A stretch of 64,000 nucleotides of DNA from Heliocidaris erythrogramma. Lineage: Eukaryota; Echinodermata; Echinoidea; Camarodonta; Echinometridae. Under the pieces are notes generated by a model. It did not search any database. It saw only the letters and a list, made by a program, of their open reading frames with translations, and was not told the DNA's origin. The stretch covers positions 10,282,410-10,346,409 of the forward strand of contig CM046870.1 in assembly GCA_025617745.1 (NCBI GenBank), in the 5' to 3' direction. How positions within the stretch are numbered: the first letter of the stretch is position 1; every line of letters begins with the position of its first letter. Position numbers and translations under genes: made by a program. Positions 22,886 through 34,513 of this stretch are shown here, piece by piece.

Positions 22886-23196
22886 TTACCAATACTAGCA
22901 ATGGTGCTGGCACGGCTGGAGGATGTGAAGTCACGTACATCAACAAAAACTTGACAAAAGGCCCTCGCTGTCGTTCAGTCTCTCCCGTGGAATTGGGCCA
23001 ATGTGCGGGTCAGTGCTACAGCTCTGTGACCGCCCGCCTAGAGAACGACTGTAAATGCTGCCAAGTCACACAAACCACTAATATCGAGGTACCCATGGAA
23101 TGCTTAGACTCCCTTAATCCTGACATTTGGCGTAAAACCTCGATGCGCTTTTCTTCAGTGTCTCAGTGTGCGTGTATGAGTTGTCATCAAATGTAG
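22886..23196 (+). CDS. Last exon of secreted VWC/CTCK protein: C-terminal cystine knot
   Basis: Acceptor ACATTCAG, then TT completing the split Val codon from 15297, then a 102-residue coding tail ending at TAG (23194-23196). A short Thr/Ser/Gly linker (TNTSNGAGTAGG) leads into CEVTYINKNLTKGPRC, QCAGQC, CYSSVTARLENDCKCC, VPMECLD and the terminal CACMSC. This Cys series (C, C, CxGxC, CxCC, C, CxCxxC) is that of the C-terminal cystine-knot domain that dimerises mucins and von Willebrand factor. An N-glycosylation site NLT is present. The domain is 15-20 residues shorter than usual between MEC and CAC. The stop lies only 8 bases before an inverted-repeat element (23204), so the 3' UTR is largely transposon DNA. 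Which family member it is cannot be settled without upstream exons. Confidence 0.85.
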
Positions 23197-23466
23197 TCCG
23201 GCAGATTGGTGAAATAATTGTGCACTTTTTCATAAAAGCATGAAATTTGGAATGGATGTAGAGTTTTTGATGCCGAATAATTCTGGATATGGAGCCAAAA
23301 AAATTCGGGCATTTTTTTTAAAAAGTGGTCCACTCAGGGTATTTTCTATGAACAGAAAATATCAACCTAACATTTAAAACATGTTTCTCTTCTTATTGAA
23401 GAGTCATTCGTTAACAATGTACACTAATATCCTGTTAAAGCAAAAAAAAAATACTCTTCTTTTGCA

Positions 23467-23472
23467 AATAAA
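23467..23472 (+). promoter_or_regulatory. Candidate polyadenylation signal AATAAA
   Basis: First AATAAA after the VWC/CTCK stop codon, 271 bases downstream and inside the element at 23204-24868. Position is plausible for a 3' UTR; no transcript evidence. Confidence 0.4.
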
Positions 23473-23554
23473 ACGTTATTATGCCAGACTATAAACTGCA
23501 CTTTCCTCATTTTTAATCTTCGTGGTATACTGAAAAAGACAAACCTGATACGTA

Positions 23555-23785
23555 CTAGCGTAGCCAAGGGTGTGTGTGTGTGTGGGGGGGGGGGTGGGGC
23601 AGGGGTTGTGTTTGTTTTGCTTTATTCTTTTTTGCTTGTCAGAGAATTATGAAGGAAAAGATTTGATACCCCCGCCCCAACTTAGTGACTTTTGGAGGGA
23701 TCTCTCTTCAAGCAGTTCCCCAAAGTTGATAGCCCTGCATTTTTGCCCCCCCTTGTAAAATATATCCTGGCTATGCCACTGCTGA
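23555..23785. mobile_element. Nested MITE with GCGTAGCCAAGG ends
   Basis: Ends TAGCGTAGCCAAGGG and, inverted, AGTGGCATAGCCAGGA; contains (TG)n and poly-G near the left end. Similar GGCGTAGCCAGG-like ends occur at 52380, 52960 and 59864, indicating a widespread family. Confidence 0.6.
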
Positions 23786-26054
23786 TATGTCTTTAAGAAA
23801 CAACCGAGACATTGTAAGATTTATAAAGATGCCAATTAATATCTGTATTCTTTATAAAACAATCTGCTTCTCTGGTTTTTCTGCTTGTTTCAGAGCAACC
23901 TGACATTAAAGTTTGGATGTCCCTTTACAGAAAGAGAGCCTGAATACTTAATTCTTTAGCATGTTAACCATTTTGCATTTTGATGCTTTATGTCAAAATG
24001 CAAAATTACCAGATCCAAATTACATTTCAAAACTTATGCAGTATTTTGCAATTTGATGGCAATCTTGGAAATGAATTTCCCGCTCTTTAGATTATTCAGC
24101 ATTATAAAATACATGGATACCTTTTTGGTTTCATTATGTGTCAATCAAATACACCCTTTAGAACTCACTTATGTCTGTTTTAGGCAAAAAAAGTTTCAAC
24201 ATCCAAACTTTCTACATGTACCTATAAGATAGGAGCTTCAAGACACAGCATAAAAATTAATGCAAATAACCACATCTTGAAACAGACCAGCGGTCATTTT
24301 GAATATAACGTCCATCTTAATGGAATGAAGTGACCCTACACTAGATGTATTCTGCTTATGTAACATACTGCCTTGTCGATAGTTATTCTTTAAAGCCCAA
24401 ACTCAAATTTATATATGCAAGTGTGCATATTAAAATACTTCGGAGGCCATTTTGAATTAGGTAAACCTCTTGTGAGGGAAAGAATTGTCTTTGATCTGTT
24501 GATGGCCCATCAATGGGCCCATGCGATTCATCAAGTGTGCTAATTATATGACCTTAATTTCCAAATTAATGTGTACCATTTGTTTATTAGAAAATGGGCA
24601 CCTAAAGCATTTGTCTGATTTTAGAGGCCGGGAAATACTACATGATATTTCATTATATCAAACTAGATTTGATTACATCAACTTTGAAGAGGAAAGACCC
24701 TGAGAGGGTCTTTAAAAAGAAATTGGCACAACGGGCCCTAGGGCCCGAATTTTCGTTGGCCCCATATCCAGAATTATTCGGCATGAAAACCTCTACCTAC
24801 ATACCAAATTTCATGCTTTTATGAAAAGGTGCATAATTCCATCGAGTTTCTTCACCAATCTGCTGGATTGATGGGGCAGGAATTTAATCCTTAAGATGGT
24901 TAATAAAACAATATTTCGAATTACAAATTGGCTTAATAGCTATGGTAACGGAATAAGGTAATATTTGAATTCAATACTAACTCAATCATGCATTGGCTAT
25001 TCTTTGCATATGAAGATTTATGAAGGTGTTCCTCTACTAATTACAATCCTTTAAAAGATAGGACTTGAAAGTGAGTCACCTAATCTCTCTAAAGTTCTAA
25101 ACCATCAAAAGGAGAACCTTTATAGGCACTGTGAAGGATTGACATGCAAATGGGCAAGTTCAAGATAAGATCCCCTGAGAAGACAAAATGTCATCTTTGC
25201 TCAACATTGAAATGTTTGGTATCATTTTAAGCTGGTAAGTTGAAGTTTGAAAATATATCATGAAATTTATGCAAATTTCAAGGACATCATTTGCATAAAT
25301 GTAAAATATAGCGTATGGGACAATTATAAATAATCATATTTATTCAAAGGAACACAAGTGATATTTGAATAATATGTGGACATAAGAAGTTTATCATATA
25401 GTTTGACCTGATATGAAAATTTAGGCATTATGCAATTAATTATGCAAATAAGGTCATGCCCTATCATCAGATGTCCCATATGTAACAAATTGAGGACATT
25501 TTTTTCTGAAATCATGAAAGTTATTGCAGTGCTATTCTGGGAAGTTCTAATTTATCGATTTAAGAAGTTAAATACTATAGAAAGAGAAATAAATAAATAG
25601 ACTCATTTTTAATTAGTCAATGAAAAATGTTACGTATGGGACAATGTATTACGTAGGGACATCCTCATATATTGCATGTGAATGTACATGTAGCTAGCTA
25701 GGAGGGTCTGTCCGTACATGGGTGGTCAATGAGCCTGCAGCAGGCATCCAATCTTGCAGCCACTATAGTTAGACACTTGACACAATACTGGACTGCTCCA
25801 TTCTAAATGGGGGGGGGGGGGTGGTAAAATAAATCAGCATAAAGTGTAAACCTATGATAAAAACAAAAACAACTTTTAATTATATTGGGTTCTAATCACC
25901 AGTCATTGCAGAGCCCTAGCTGACATAGCTACAACACATGCATGTGATAATAATGAAAATATTTCTTTGTGAGTATACCTGTATGTACATGTACTTGTTT
26001 TTTTGTAGATAGTTGTGTTACTGCTTCGGTCCCTTTTTAGACATTATAAATTAA

Positions 26055-26457
26055 AGCCCACCGCACACCTTACGATCTGTCTGCGATCCGATTAGTTAAT
26101 TAAATCGCTATCGCATTAAATATTTGCATTTTAACAAATGAAATCCTCCTTATTAAGGTCCTGAAAAGTAATATGAATACTATGGTTAGCTGTCAGCTTT
26201 CTACAGGGAATAAGGGCAAACTTAGTTTCAAATCGCAAGAAGTCGTACGATTTTTGTGACGTCACCACGACTCGGAGCCGATTTGGCCATTTCACCGACT
26301 AGAATACTCGGCAAAGGCCGTATTATCGATTTTATTATCTGTATAACTATTCAGACCCCTAACCAAAAATATTTTTCGTTTTTAAATGGTTTGTCAAATG
26401 ATATTACATTTTCTTTTCAAATCGGATTGCAGACCGATCGTAAGGTGTGCGGTGGCC
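26055..26457. mobile_element. TTAA-flanked MITE, GCCCACCGCACACCTTACG ends
   Basis: Terminal inverted repeats of about 35 bases (left CCACCGCACACCTTACGATC, right inverse the same with few changes), flanked by TTAA at 26051-26054 and 26458-26461. Third layer of nesting in this region. Confidence 0.85.
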
Positions 26458-26654
26458 TTAAGGTGTTTATCATGTAGTTTATAGGCCTACAAATGTTTAA
26501 AAATTGCCAAAAAATATCAAATCAAAAGGGCCATTATTATAGCAAAAAAATAATCAGCCCTATTGTTAACAACTAGAGTGGCTTTGAGTTTTCTCATAAA
26601 TGTTCATAATAGTAAAGACCTATGGTTAGGAAGAGGTTCATCGTGGTGAAAGAT

Positions 26655-26755
26655 GAAGAAGAAAAAGTTGATCAGTTGTCTCACGATTTGCAAACGAGGA
26701 AAGCTACTTTCCATCGTTTGCACATCGTGAGACAACTGATCAAATTTTTTGTCTT
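26655..26755. repeat. Hairpin flanked by TAGTAAAGACCT direct repeats
   Basis: GTTGATCAGTTGTCTCACG pairs with CGTGAGACAACTGATCAA around a loop of about 40 bases. ATAGTAAAGACCT occurs on both sides (about 26609 and 26757), which could be a target-site duplication of a small insertion. Confidence 0.7.
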
Positions 26756-28606
26756 CATAGTAAAGACCTGTTCACTTAAATCAACATTTGATTAGCAATA
26801 TGCTTGTAACAAAAAGAAAAAAATATTAAAATGAAAAATATAATCAAATATGATTATGGTAGTAAATATTCTTGGTAATCTGCATACATATCTGAATAAC
26901 TGCAACTGATTTTGCTTCGTTAATTGAACCAAAGACACATAAATATGGTTTTTCACACACTAAACGAATACGTAACACGCCGTATCTGTCTCTTAATTAG
27001 AGCCTGTAATTAGAGCTTTTTGCCTTATGACATGAAATTTACCTTTGATAAACTTGAGTTTTGGGACCTTTATCACACTGAGTTACAAGTTGTTAAATAA
27101 AATACTTGCAGAGGATTTTCAACTTGAAAAAAATGCTCCAAAATTTTCTTTTTTACTGGTCCCATACGTAACGGCACATAATTTCTCTTCTAAAATATTA
27201 TTGTCAAGGTCATTTGTCACCATCTTTTACATAATTTTTCTTCTCCTAGATATCAATCACCATGATGATGTTCAATGTAATCAAAGTCCCTTTTCACTAT
27301 TTTTCAGCTCATAAAAGCCTCTGAAATGTCCCATACGTAACACGCAAACAGGTGTGATTGAGTGATAGTATGGTAAATTGCATTTTATATCATACATGTA
27401 ACTATGTGAAAAATCACATGGAAAACCTCATGGGAAATCTAAAAGCCCGCTTTAGTTTTAATGTTTATTCTGCATTAATGTCTGGGGAATATAAATTTTA
27501 AAAAAATGGCAAATATTTGACAGGAACTCTGATGACAGAATGAGAAGTAAAGGAATGGTAGGAGAACATTCAAACCGACATTATACAAAGACCAAGAAAC
27601 AAACAAACAAATCAAGAGCGTGTTTTATAATAAATTGGGATCTCTATCATGAAATCGATGTCGTCTAACATTGAAACATTCCTCCTTTCTATAACCATAA
27701 TTATGTAAAGTAATGTAAACTACACATTTATTATTCGTACTGGATTTTGTTGCAATTAATGACTCGTCAGAGCTACTTCACAAACGTTACCATGTAATTC
27801 CGTTACCAAAAATTTGGCCAAAGAGGAAAAAAATATTCAAATAAGAGTTATCAGAAGTTTTAAGGTACAAGTTAAAATCAGAGCATTTTCAGTTTCCCCA
27901 AAATATATTCACTCTTACAGCTAGGAGGAAAACCTTCCCCCATCTATGGTAACGGAATTACAGCCATATTGTAGTAGATTTTAAACACGCTTCCCGAAAA
28001 TACTGGTTTGATATATGTCTCATGTTGCGCGCACACACACAATTATAATGAAAGCGAATTCCTGAGACACAAATTCAACAATGTATTTATTTCATCATAA
28101 TCGTTATTTTACTCTTTACTAAATATTTTGGGAAATATAAAAATGTCATGCAATTTCAAACACGCATTATGGAAACAGTTTTTTTTCACTTTCTTTTAAT
28201 TCAAGGATTTGGCTATTTGGATCAATTAAAGCGATCTTTATTAGTATAGATCTAAAATTAGCTGGTTTTACCTTCTCATGTGGAATTGCCCAGTGGCGTA
28301 GATACGAACACACTTACTAGTATGCCAACCATAACAACATTGAGAAATTTCGTACATGTACTCATCTTCTTAGTACTTCGTATATATTAACTAATAATTG
28401 TCCCATAATGTTTATGACATCATAGCCCATGTATTATATTTTCTATGGCATGTAGGTCTGTACCGTTACGATGGTGGTGGATTCATTCACGCTTTTTTAT
28501 TTAGTAATACGAATTTAGAACGAATTATCAACTGTACTCTGTCTTTACATCAATCAATTCAGATTGCTCCAGAAATGAAAGTTTTTCATGTAATGAATGT
28601 AATGCG

Positions 28607-29046
28607 ACAGCCACACGGCCATGTTACGGACCTGCGGATGCCTGCGTATATTTGGATAATGAAAATGCGTAACTTTTACCCCAAATAACTCAAATTTCAG
28701 CAAAAGTTACCTATATTCTGCGGACGATACGGATTAGTTACGGATGTTACGTATGAATTACGGATGTTACGGGTAAAACCTGTTGATGAGCCCATCCGCT
28801 GCCAACCCGCTGACACATGTCACGGACGACTTACGGATGACTTACGGACGATACGTATGAGTTACGTAGTTTACGTATAGATAACGTATATTCTGCGGAT
28901 GCTTACGTATATTTCATCCGCAGCAAAATTTTGAGATTTTCAAAGTTCCCGCTGCGGATCTGCGTATGTCTGCGGATCCTGCGGATGCTTACGGATGATA
29001 CGGATCCTTTCGGATCCACAGCTACCGTAAGGGGGCGTGTGACTGT
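28607..29046. mobile_element. Iteron-filled MITE, ACAGYCACACG ends, TACGGATG units
   Basis: Ends ACAGCCACACGGCC and, inverted, ACAGTCACACGCCC. The 440-base interior is almost wholly words such as TTACGGATG, TACGTATG and TGCGGATG in both orientations, about thirty of them. No coding region and no clear target duplication. Confidence 0.7.
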
Positions 29047-30131
29047 AGCATAAGATTTGCAATTTATACAATGGAATATAATGATTATGTGTTATCTTAT
29101 CATACATTGGTAATACACAGTGGTGTAGCGTACATCTAGCGATAGAGGGGGTACTGCACTCTAAAAAAATATCAAGTCATTTTGGTTGCCAAATTGCCTG
29201 GTCACATTCTCTGAACTCATTGACTACTGAATTTTCTTGATCACCATTGGGTTAACACAGAGACCACTCGGTTCCAGTAGGCAAGGGGTTAATCAGCCAT
29301 TCTGACTAGAATTCTGTTCATTTTGACTATGATTATTTTTACTTCAAACCCGAAGCTGGTAGTTTCAAGTCATATTTGACTAGATTGTTTTTAGATTGTG
29401 GTGTCGGCGGCAAGGGGAGGGGGGGGGGGGGCGCCCGTAAGTAGTTGCAATGCAAGAGAGTGAGGGGAGGGTGGTTCGTACATATTATTTGAGTATACTG
29501 GCAAGATGGACTTGGGTGTATTTTTTACATACCAAACAATACTGCTTTGTGAGGATTAGTGCATGCATTTAAATTTATTAATATCATGTAAATCATTATA
29601 ATCTTGGCTATTTCTTGTCATCTATACTTCTTTGAATGAGGGAATTGCATTTGGTGGTCATTTAATTCAAATCAGTTCAATTCAATTGGTGTTCATTAGC
29701 GCAAAATACTTTCAAGAAATCACCTTAATGCAGTTCCACGCACCATTTACTAAAAATGATGTTTTAAAGCAACAATGACATTATTACAATGTAATCCGTA
29801 CTTGACTTCTTTAGGTAATGCAATAGGGTATTACAATTGTCGTCGTGTTCCCCCCTCCAGAACCCGGTCATGACAAATAATCTCTAACATGAAATGATTT
29901 TTACAAGTATTGTCAATAGTCTGATGCAGTGCAGTGCAAATACACGTCTAACACATCATGTTTGGAATGAACAGATTATACAATTAAATGCTATCAGGTG
30001 TGAATTTTCTTTATTTGTTTTGTTCCTATATTCTGCAGTTTGTTTTGTTGGCTGTGTTTGGATGAGTCGATAGGACTTACATGTATATTTACCCCGAACA
30101 GCTGCAATCTATTGAAACGGGTCGCGTTTAG

Positions 30132-30164
<33 letters not shown>

Positions 30165-30174
30165 GGGGGGGGGG
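29047..30174. other. No gene; low-complexity tracts
   Basis: Contains poly-G near 29420 and (GT)n followed by poly-G at 30136-30176. GTGGTGTAGCG at 29113 resembles the terminus of the GGCGTAGCC family. Nothing else identified. Confidence 0.5.
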
Positions 30175-30407
30175 GGTCCGCTCGCTATTCATAAGGAGCG
30201 CTATTCATTTAACACGCGTTATGAATATCGGTCCTTATGTAATAGTTATGAATAGTGGTCCATATGAAAAGATGTCCTTATGAATAGCGAGGTAATTTGC
30301 CTATGGTTTGCTCGCTATTTAGAAGGACCGCTATTCATACAAAACCGCTATTCATTTAGTCACGCGTTATGGATAGCGGTCCTTATGAATCAGTGGTCCT
30401 TATAATG
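30175..30407. mobile_element. Palindromic MITE, GCTCGCTATTCATAAGGAC family, copy 2
   Basis: Same succession of blocks as 14562-14773: GGTCCGCTCGCTATTC, AACACGCGTTATGAATA, TTTGCTCGCTATTTAG and ATTTAGTCACGCGTTATG. Diverged by scattered substitutions. Preceded directly by (GT)n and poly-G. Confidence 0.8.
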
Positions 30408-30429
30408 GTGGGTTCTTGTATTGCTCACA

Positions 30430-30570
30430 TGTCTGTCATTTCATTTCAAGGAATTCTGCCAGGTGGAGTGTGGTAAATGTAGATTAATATCTTGCCAAAA
30501 GAAACTAATGCTGTACCAGGGATTCGATCCCCGAACAGGGGAATTAACCGCTAAAACACAACACCTCTAA
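30430..30570 (-). mobile_element. tRNA-derived SINE, second copy, short
   Basis: Minus strand: AGAGGTGTTGTGTTTTAGC head, GGGATCGAATCCC (B box, 30519-30531), then CTTTTGGCAAGATATTAATC as in the copy at 19780-20050. It lacks the long tail of that copy and is more diverged. Confidence 0.8.
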
Positions 30571-30819
30571 ATGCAATTAATCCATGCTATACTAGGTTAC
30601 CAACTTCAGTTTATTTCTACATATACCTCTTAATTATGTGACATTGATAGATTATATATATTGAGTAAAGGGTACATTAGCTGGACACACAACAATGCGG
30701 TTTATTCTGTCATAATAGCGCCACCTACATTAGCGGGACAGTTGGTGACATTAGAGGGACAGTTGAGCATAGAAATAAGACAAAAACTGTCCAGCTAATG
30801 TAGCCTTTAGAGTTATATA

Positions 30820-30828
30820 TATACATGT

Positions 30829-30870
<42 letters not shown>
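30820..30870. repeat. (AT)n microsatellite
   Basis: About 45 bases of alternating A and T. Confidence 0.95.
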
Positions 30871-30874
<4 letters not shown>

Positions 30875-31178
30875 GTTGGAAGACCAAGACATTTGAGAGA
30901 CCCCTTTCCCCATCAAGTGAATGTATAGTATAACCAATACATTCCCACAACCTTGTCTGCGTAGCAGTGCCACGTATATGTACTCGCATGACACAATATA
31001 CTATTAATACATGGTCGGGAGTGCGTTGGTGCGTTGGTGCGATCTGGCAACACAAAGGTTGTCTTTTCTTAATTCCTGCAAAATAACTTCTCAATTCAAC
31101 CTTCCTAATCCTCGTACCTGAACTCCTTATACGTACATGACACAACACATTAAACACTTTTATACCATCAAATATTAA

Positions 31179-31781
31179 TGGCCAAGTCCACCCTAACAAA
31201 AAGTTGATTTGAATAAATAGAGAAAAATCCAACAAGCATAACACTGGAAATTTCATCAAAATAGGATGTAAAATAAGAAAGTTATGGTAGTTTAAAGTTT
31301 CGCTTAATTTCGCAAAACAGTTATATGCACATCCAGCTCAGTATGCAAATGAGGGAACCAGTGACATCACCCACTCACTATTCCTTTTGTATTTTATTAT
31401 GTGAAATATAGAATATTTTAATTTCTGCAGATTTCATAATTAGGAAGCTCTCATTGAATTGTGTATAGGTTGCAACAATGGCAATTACACATGTTCAGCG
31501 GGGAATCAAACCTTGTTTCACATTATAACAAGGAAAAATTAAAAATATTTCGTATTTCATGTAATAAAATACAAAAGAAATAGTGAGTGGGTGACGTAAC
31601 TGGTTCCCTCATTTGCATACTGAGCAGGATGTGCATATAACTGTTTTGCGAAATAAAGCGGAACTTTAAAATACCTAACTTTCTTATTTTACATCCAATT
31701 TTGATGAAATTTTCAGTGTTATGCTTGTTGGATTTTTCTCTATTTATTCAAATCAACTTTTTGTTAGGGTGGACTTGGCCT
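31179..31781. mobile_element. Fold-back element flanked by TTAA
   Basis: Arms of about 200 bases (31179-31385 and 31590-31781) are nearly exact inverse copies, from GGCCAAGTCCACCCTAAC inward to CACCCACTCACTATT. TTAA stands at 31175-31178 and 31782-31785. The central 200 bases are single copy. Non-autonomous, of piggyBac/Kolobok-like target preference. Confidence 0.88.
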
Positions 31782-31785
31782 TTAA

Positions 31786-32605
31786 TGGGATAGCCTTGCC
31801 CAACGAATAGGAGCCGCTCGTTTAATTCAATATCGATGCGATTGCGAAATGCGCATTCGAAATAGTTCTGTACATATACACAAATGTTATGACCACAACT
31901 GAATAGGCCCTAACAGTTATTCTGCGACTAGTAGGCCCAGGGTAAAAAACCAGAGATTAAAACTAAAAGAAAACTCTGGAAAACCTTCGGATCCACTTTT
32001 GCACAATAAAAATTTCACAAATTTTCACAATAAAAACAAATTTAAAATTTGTCGTGGTGAAAGAGCAAGCTAGAATGATTATTTCCTAATTCGCAAGCTA
32101 AAACGGAAATAAATATTTTCCTATTGAACCTGCGACGTTTGCTTGCGAGAACTTACATAACTATAAATATATATGACAAATAGTAATTACCGTGGGGAGC
32201 ACCGAACTTCATCTACGAGCACATTATACACCCTTCTCCCCAACGTCGAGATTAAAAGAACGGGAAATTATGGAAAACACTCCAGCAAATCATATCCTCT
32301 ACAAATTTCAGTACTATGAGAACGGGCAAAGAATATAATGAGTTACGGCACTCCGAAAGACCTCCCTCGAGTATTTTGCTCATATGGGCTAAGATTAAAC
32401 GAAATTCCATTTCGTAATCTCGTTCCTAAATAAAGAATTAACACATCTGACCCTTTATCACAAACACACAAAATAACGAAAATCTTATGATATTCAATAT
32501 CAGTTAGCTAAATAACGATTTATAGAACCTTTACGTATACTAAAATAAAATTTAATATCACTATAAATGATGTAAGGCTGGTTGAACGCCAAGAACGCCA
32601 AGAGC

Positions 32606-32640
<35 letters not shown>
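31786..32640. other. No gene; (TA)n at its end
   Basis: AT-rich; a (TA)n tract lies at about 32612-32645. It could include the non-coding end of the DIRS-like fossil that follows, but no terminal repeat was recognised. Confidence 0.45.
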
Positions 32641-32648
<8 letters not shown>

Positions 32649-32818
32649 ATGCGAATTAAGCATGACCATGAAGCTAAGAGCAAACTGTACATCACTATAT
32701 GAAATTAGAAATTCGGATCAAGCATTACTTACTAGAACAAATGTTACAACAGATTCGGAACTCGTGATATCTATCACATTCTACGATAACAGTCAGTATA
32801 ATCCCAATTCTGAATGAT

Positions 32819-33810
32819 TCAGATACCAAGATTAAGGGAAACAAACATCTTGTTGGAAAGTGATTCTTTCACATGCCTATTCTTTGAAGAATCTGAAACC
32901 CATCTCCCGTGTCTCTTAAATAATCTGTCGGGAACACCAATCTCTGCAGCCGCAGTAGCACCACCTGCTCTAACGCTATGAAAACCATACAACTTGGAAT
33001 CCACTCCAATGGTTTCTAAGGTGTCTTTAAAAATCTCTCTACATCGTGAATAAAAAAGCTTATTCCTTCTCAACTTGTATAATTTCGAGGATTTACAAAA
33101 AGATATCTGCCGAAAAATAAACTCGTCACTTGAAAAATCAACAATACCTGCGCTACTCAAGTATTTGGAGAGCATATTCACTGGACAGGTGTGTTTCCCT
33201 GTTGCAGACACAACAACCCAAGATCCTTCTGGAAACTGATCCGTTTTGCTCTTCTCTAAAAATATCTTGATATGAGAAGTACAAAATTGAATATCACTGA
33301 CTTTAATGTTCACAAGTTCATCGAAACGTAGAAAAACCTGCATAGGCAAGTAGAAACATAATACATGTTCTTAAATCCTTAACATTAGGATTATCAAATC
33401 TATCAACAATTTTGATCAACATATCAGGTGTGACTGGTTCTTTCCTAGTAACAGGACGTGCTAGCTTTCTCTTTAGTCCATCCAACAATAATCTCAAGAA
33501 TTTGGAATCCCACGGATTCGTGATATTTATGATATACGCTGAGCAGTCAAAATGCCATTTCAAACCGTAAAATACAGTCTCCAATCTGGAATAAGGCGCA
33601 TCATTGTTAAAGAGATAAGAAATACCATGCTACTTCTTCCAATGTGGGATTAAGATCAGTTATCCCGTTTTCCAAACACCAATTTTTCCAAGAGTTAATC
33701 GCTCCTTTATACCTTTTCACTGTGCTCTCTGCTCTTGAAGTATCCAAAATACCTTCAACAGCTGTCTGAAATCCTGTATTCTGGAAAAGAATTGTACAGA
33801 TAAAGAACAT
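32819..33810 (-). pseudogene. DIRS-like fossil: tyrosine recombinase part
   Basis: Shows the N-terminal helical core-binding region (SRAESTVKRYKGAINSW) and the catalytic region with RFDELVNIKVSDI, YGFHSVRAGGATAAAEIG and RHGRW, the Arg and His-x-x-Arg boxes of this recombinase class. In DIRS elements the enzyme inserts a circular DNA intermediate instead of an integrase. The part is broken and belongs with the RNase H remnant further upstream on the same strand. Confidence 0.82.
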
Positions 33811-33811
33811 A

Positions 33812-34374
33812 CAGGGTTGGAAAAAAGTTTGGAATATTTTTATTCCAAGAATTATTTCTTGTCTTAAACATATCCCTCGTCATTTTAAGTTCTTCTTTGA
33901 GGTTCAAATAAAAGATATGTGTCCCTTTTTAACTTTAAAAGCACAACATTAAAAATCAGGCTTATCACACAGTGCAGAGGTCCACTTGGAATTCGGAAGC
34001 GTATATTTGCTGTTTTTGCAAATGTCTAACGAAAAAGTTAAATAATCAGATACAGTTTAATTGCTATACCGAAGTCCTCAAAATGACTGCAAACTGCACG
34101 TAGCTTTTTCAAAATTCCACGTGAAGTACAGAAATGTATAACAAGATGTTCAAACACAAATAGAGCAAATCTGACAACATGTGGTTCATTGGTCAGCCAT
34201 TGTAACATGTTTAACAATATTACGTAATCTTTGGTACAAGATGGAACAGTAGACTTCATTCAACACAGTTAATCCGATTTGGATGAATTATTCATCACAA
34301 TATAGTAGAAACTAGCATTTAAAATCAGACATACTCATCGCCAAAAAAATATTCCAAACTTTTTTCCAACCCTG
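33812..34374. mobile_element. Mariner-type MITE inside the DIRS fossil
   Basis: 563 bases with a 30-base terminal inverted repeat beginning CAGGGTTGGAAAAAAGTTTG and flanked by TA at 33810-33811 and 34375-34376, as expected for Tc1/mariner. No transposase; the open frame of 73 codons inside shows no recognisable domain. Confidence 0.9.
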
Positions 34375-34513
34375 TATTCCTCCAGTGAGGCAGGCACTGT
34401 AACCATATTGTAAACAGCAAACTGAAGAATTCAATAGTTGCTCCGGGAATAAGCAACAAATTCTCTAATCGTTAACTTCTCGAATTACTCAGGACACATT
34501 AAACAACTGTACA

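Larger units (their letters stand above)
23204..24868. mobile_element. Inverted-repeat element directly after the VWC/CTCK stop
   Basis: Arms of about 110 bases (23204-23315 and 24745-24868) match in inverse: GCAGATTGGTGAA, TTTTCATAAAAGCATGAAA and ATGCCGAATAATTCTGGA are shared. The core is AT-rich without coding capacity and hosts a smaller element (23555-23785). Near the right arm is a perfect palindrome, CGGGCCCTAGGGCCCG, at about 24733. Confidence 0.75.
25158..27340. mobile_element. Inserted segment with TCCCATACGTAAC iterons
   Basis: Absent from the related copy at 56870-57205, where GACATGCAAAA runs directly into AGCAAACAGGTGTG. Within the segment, TCCCATACGTAAC-like words occur near 25313 and 25632 (inverse) and near 27163 and 27327 (direct), so the iterons face each other from the two ends. 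It is about 2.18 kb, with no transposase seen, and itself hosts the MITE at 26055-26457 and a hairpin at about 26660-26750. Confidence 0.65.
24900..28290. mobile_element. Element with GTAATTCCGTTACC iterons, copy 1, carrying an insertion
   Basis: The word GGTAACGGAATTAC or its inverse recurs at about 24939, 27788, 27948 and, as GTGGAATTGCCCA, at 28280. The sequence at 24900-25158 plus 27340-27430 matches, in inverse and without interruption, 56870-57205. That comparison shows that 25158-27340 was inserted into this copy (or lost from the other). No coding region. Outer limits are approximate. Confidence 0.65.

Noticed and set aside
28398-28688. 96-codon plus-strand open frame upstream of the TACGGATG element
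   Set aside because: No recognisable domain, and it runs into the MITE.
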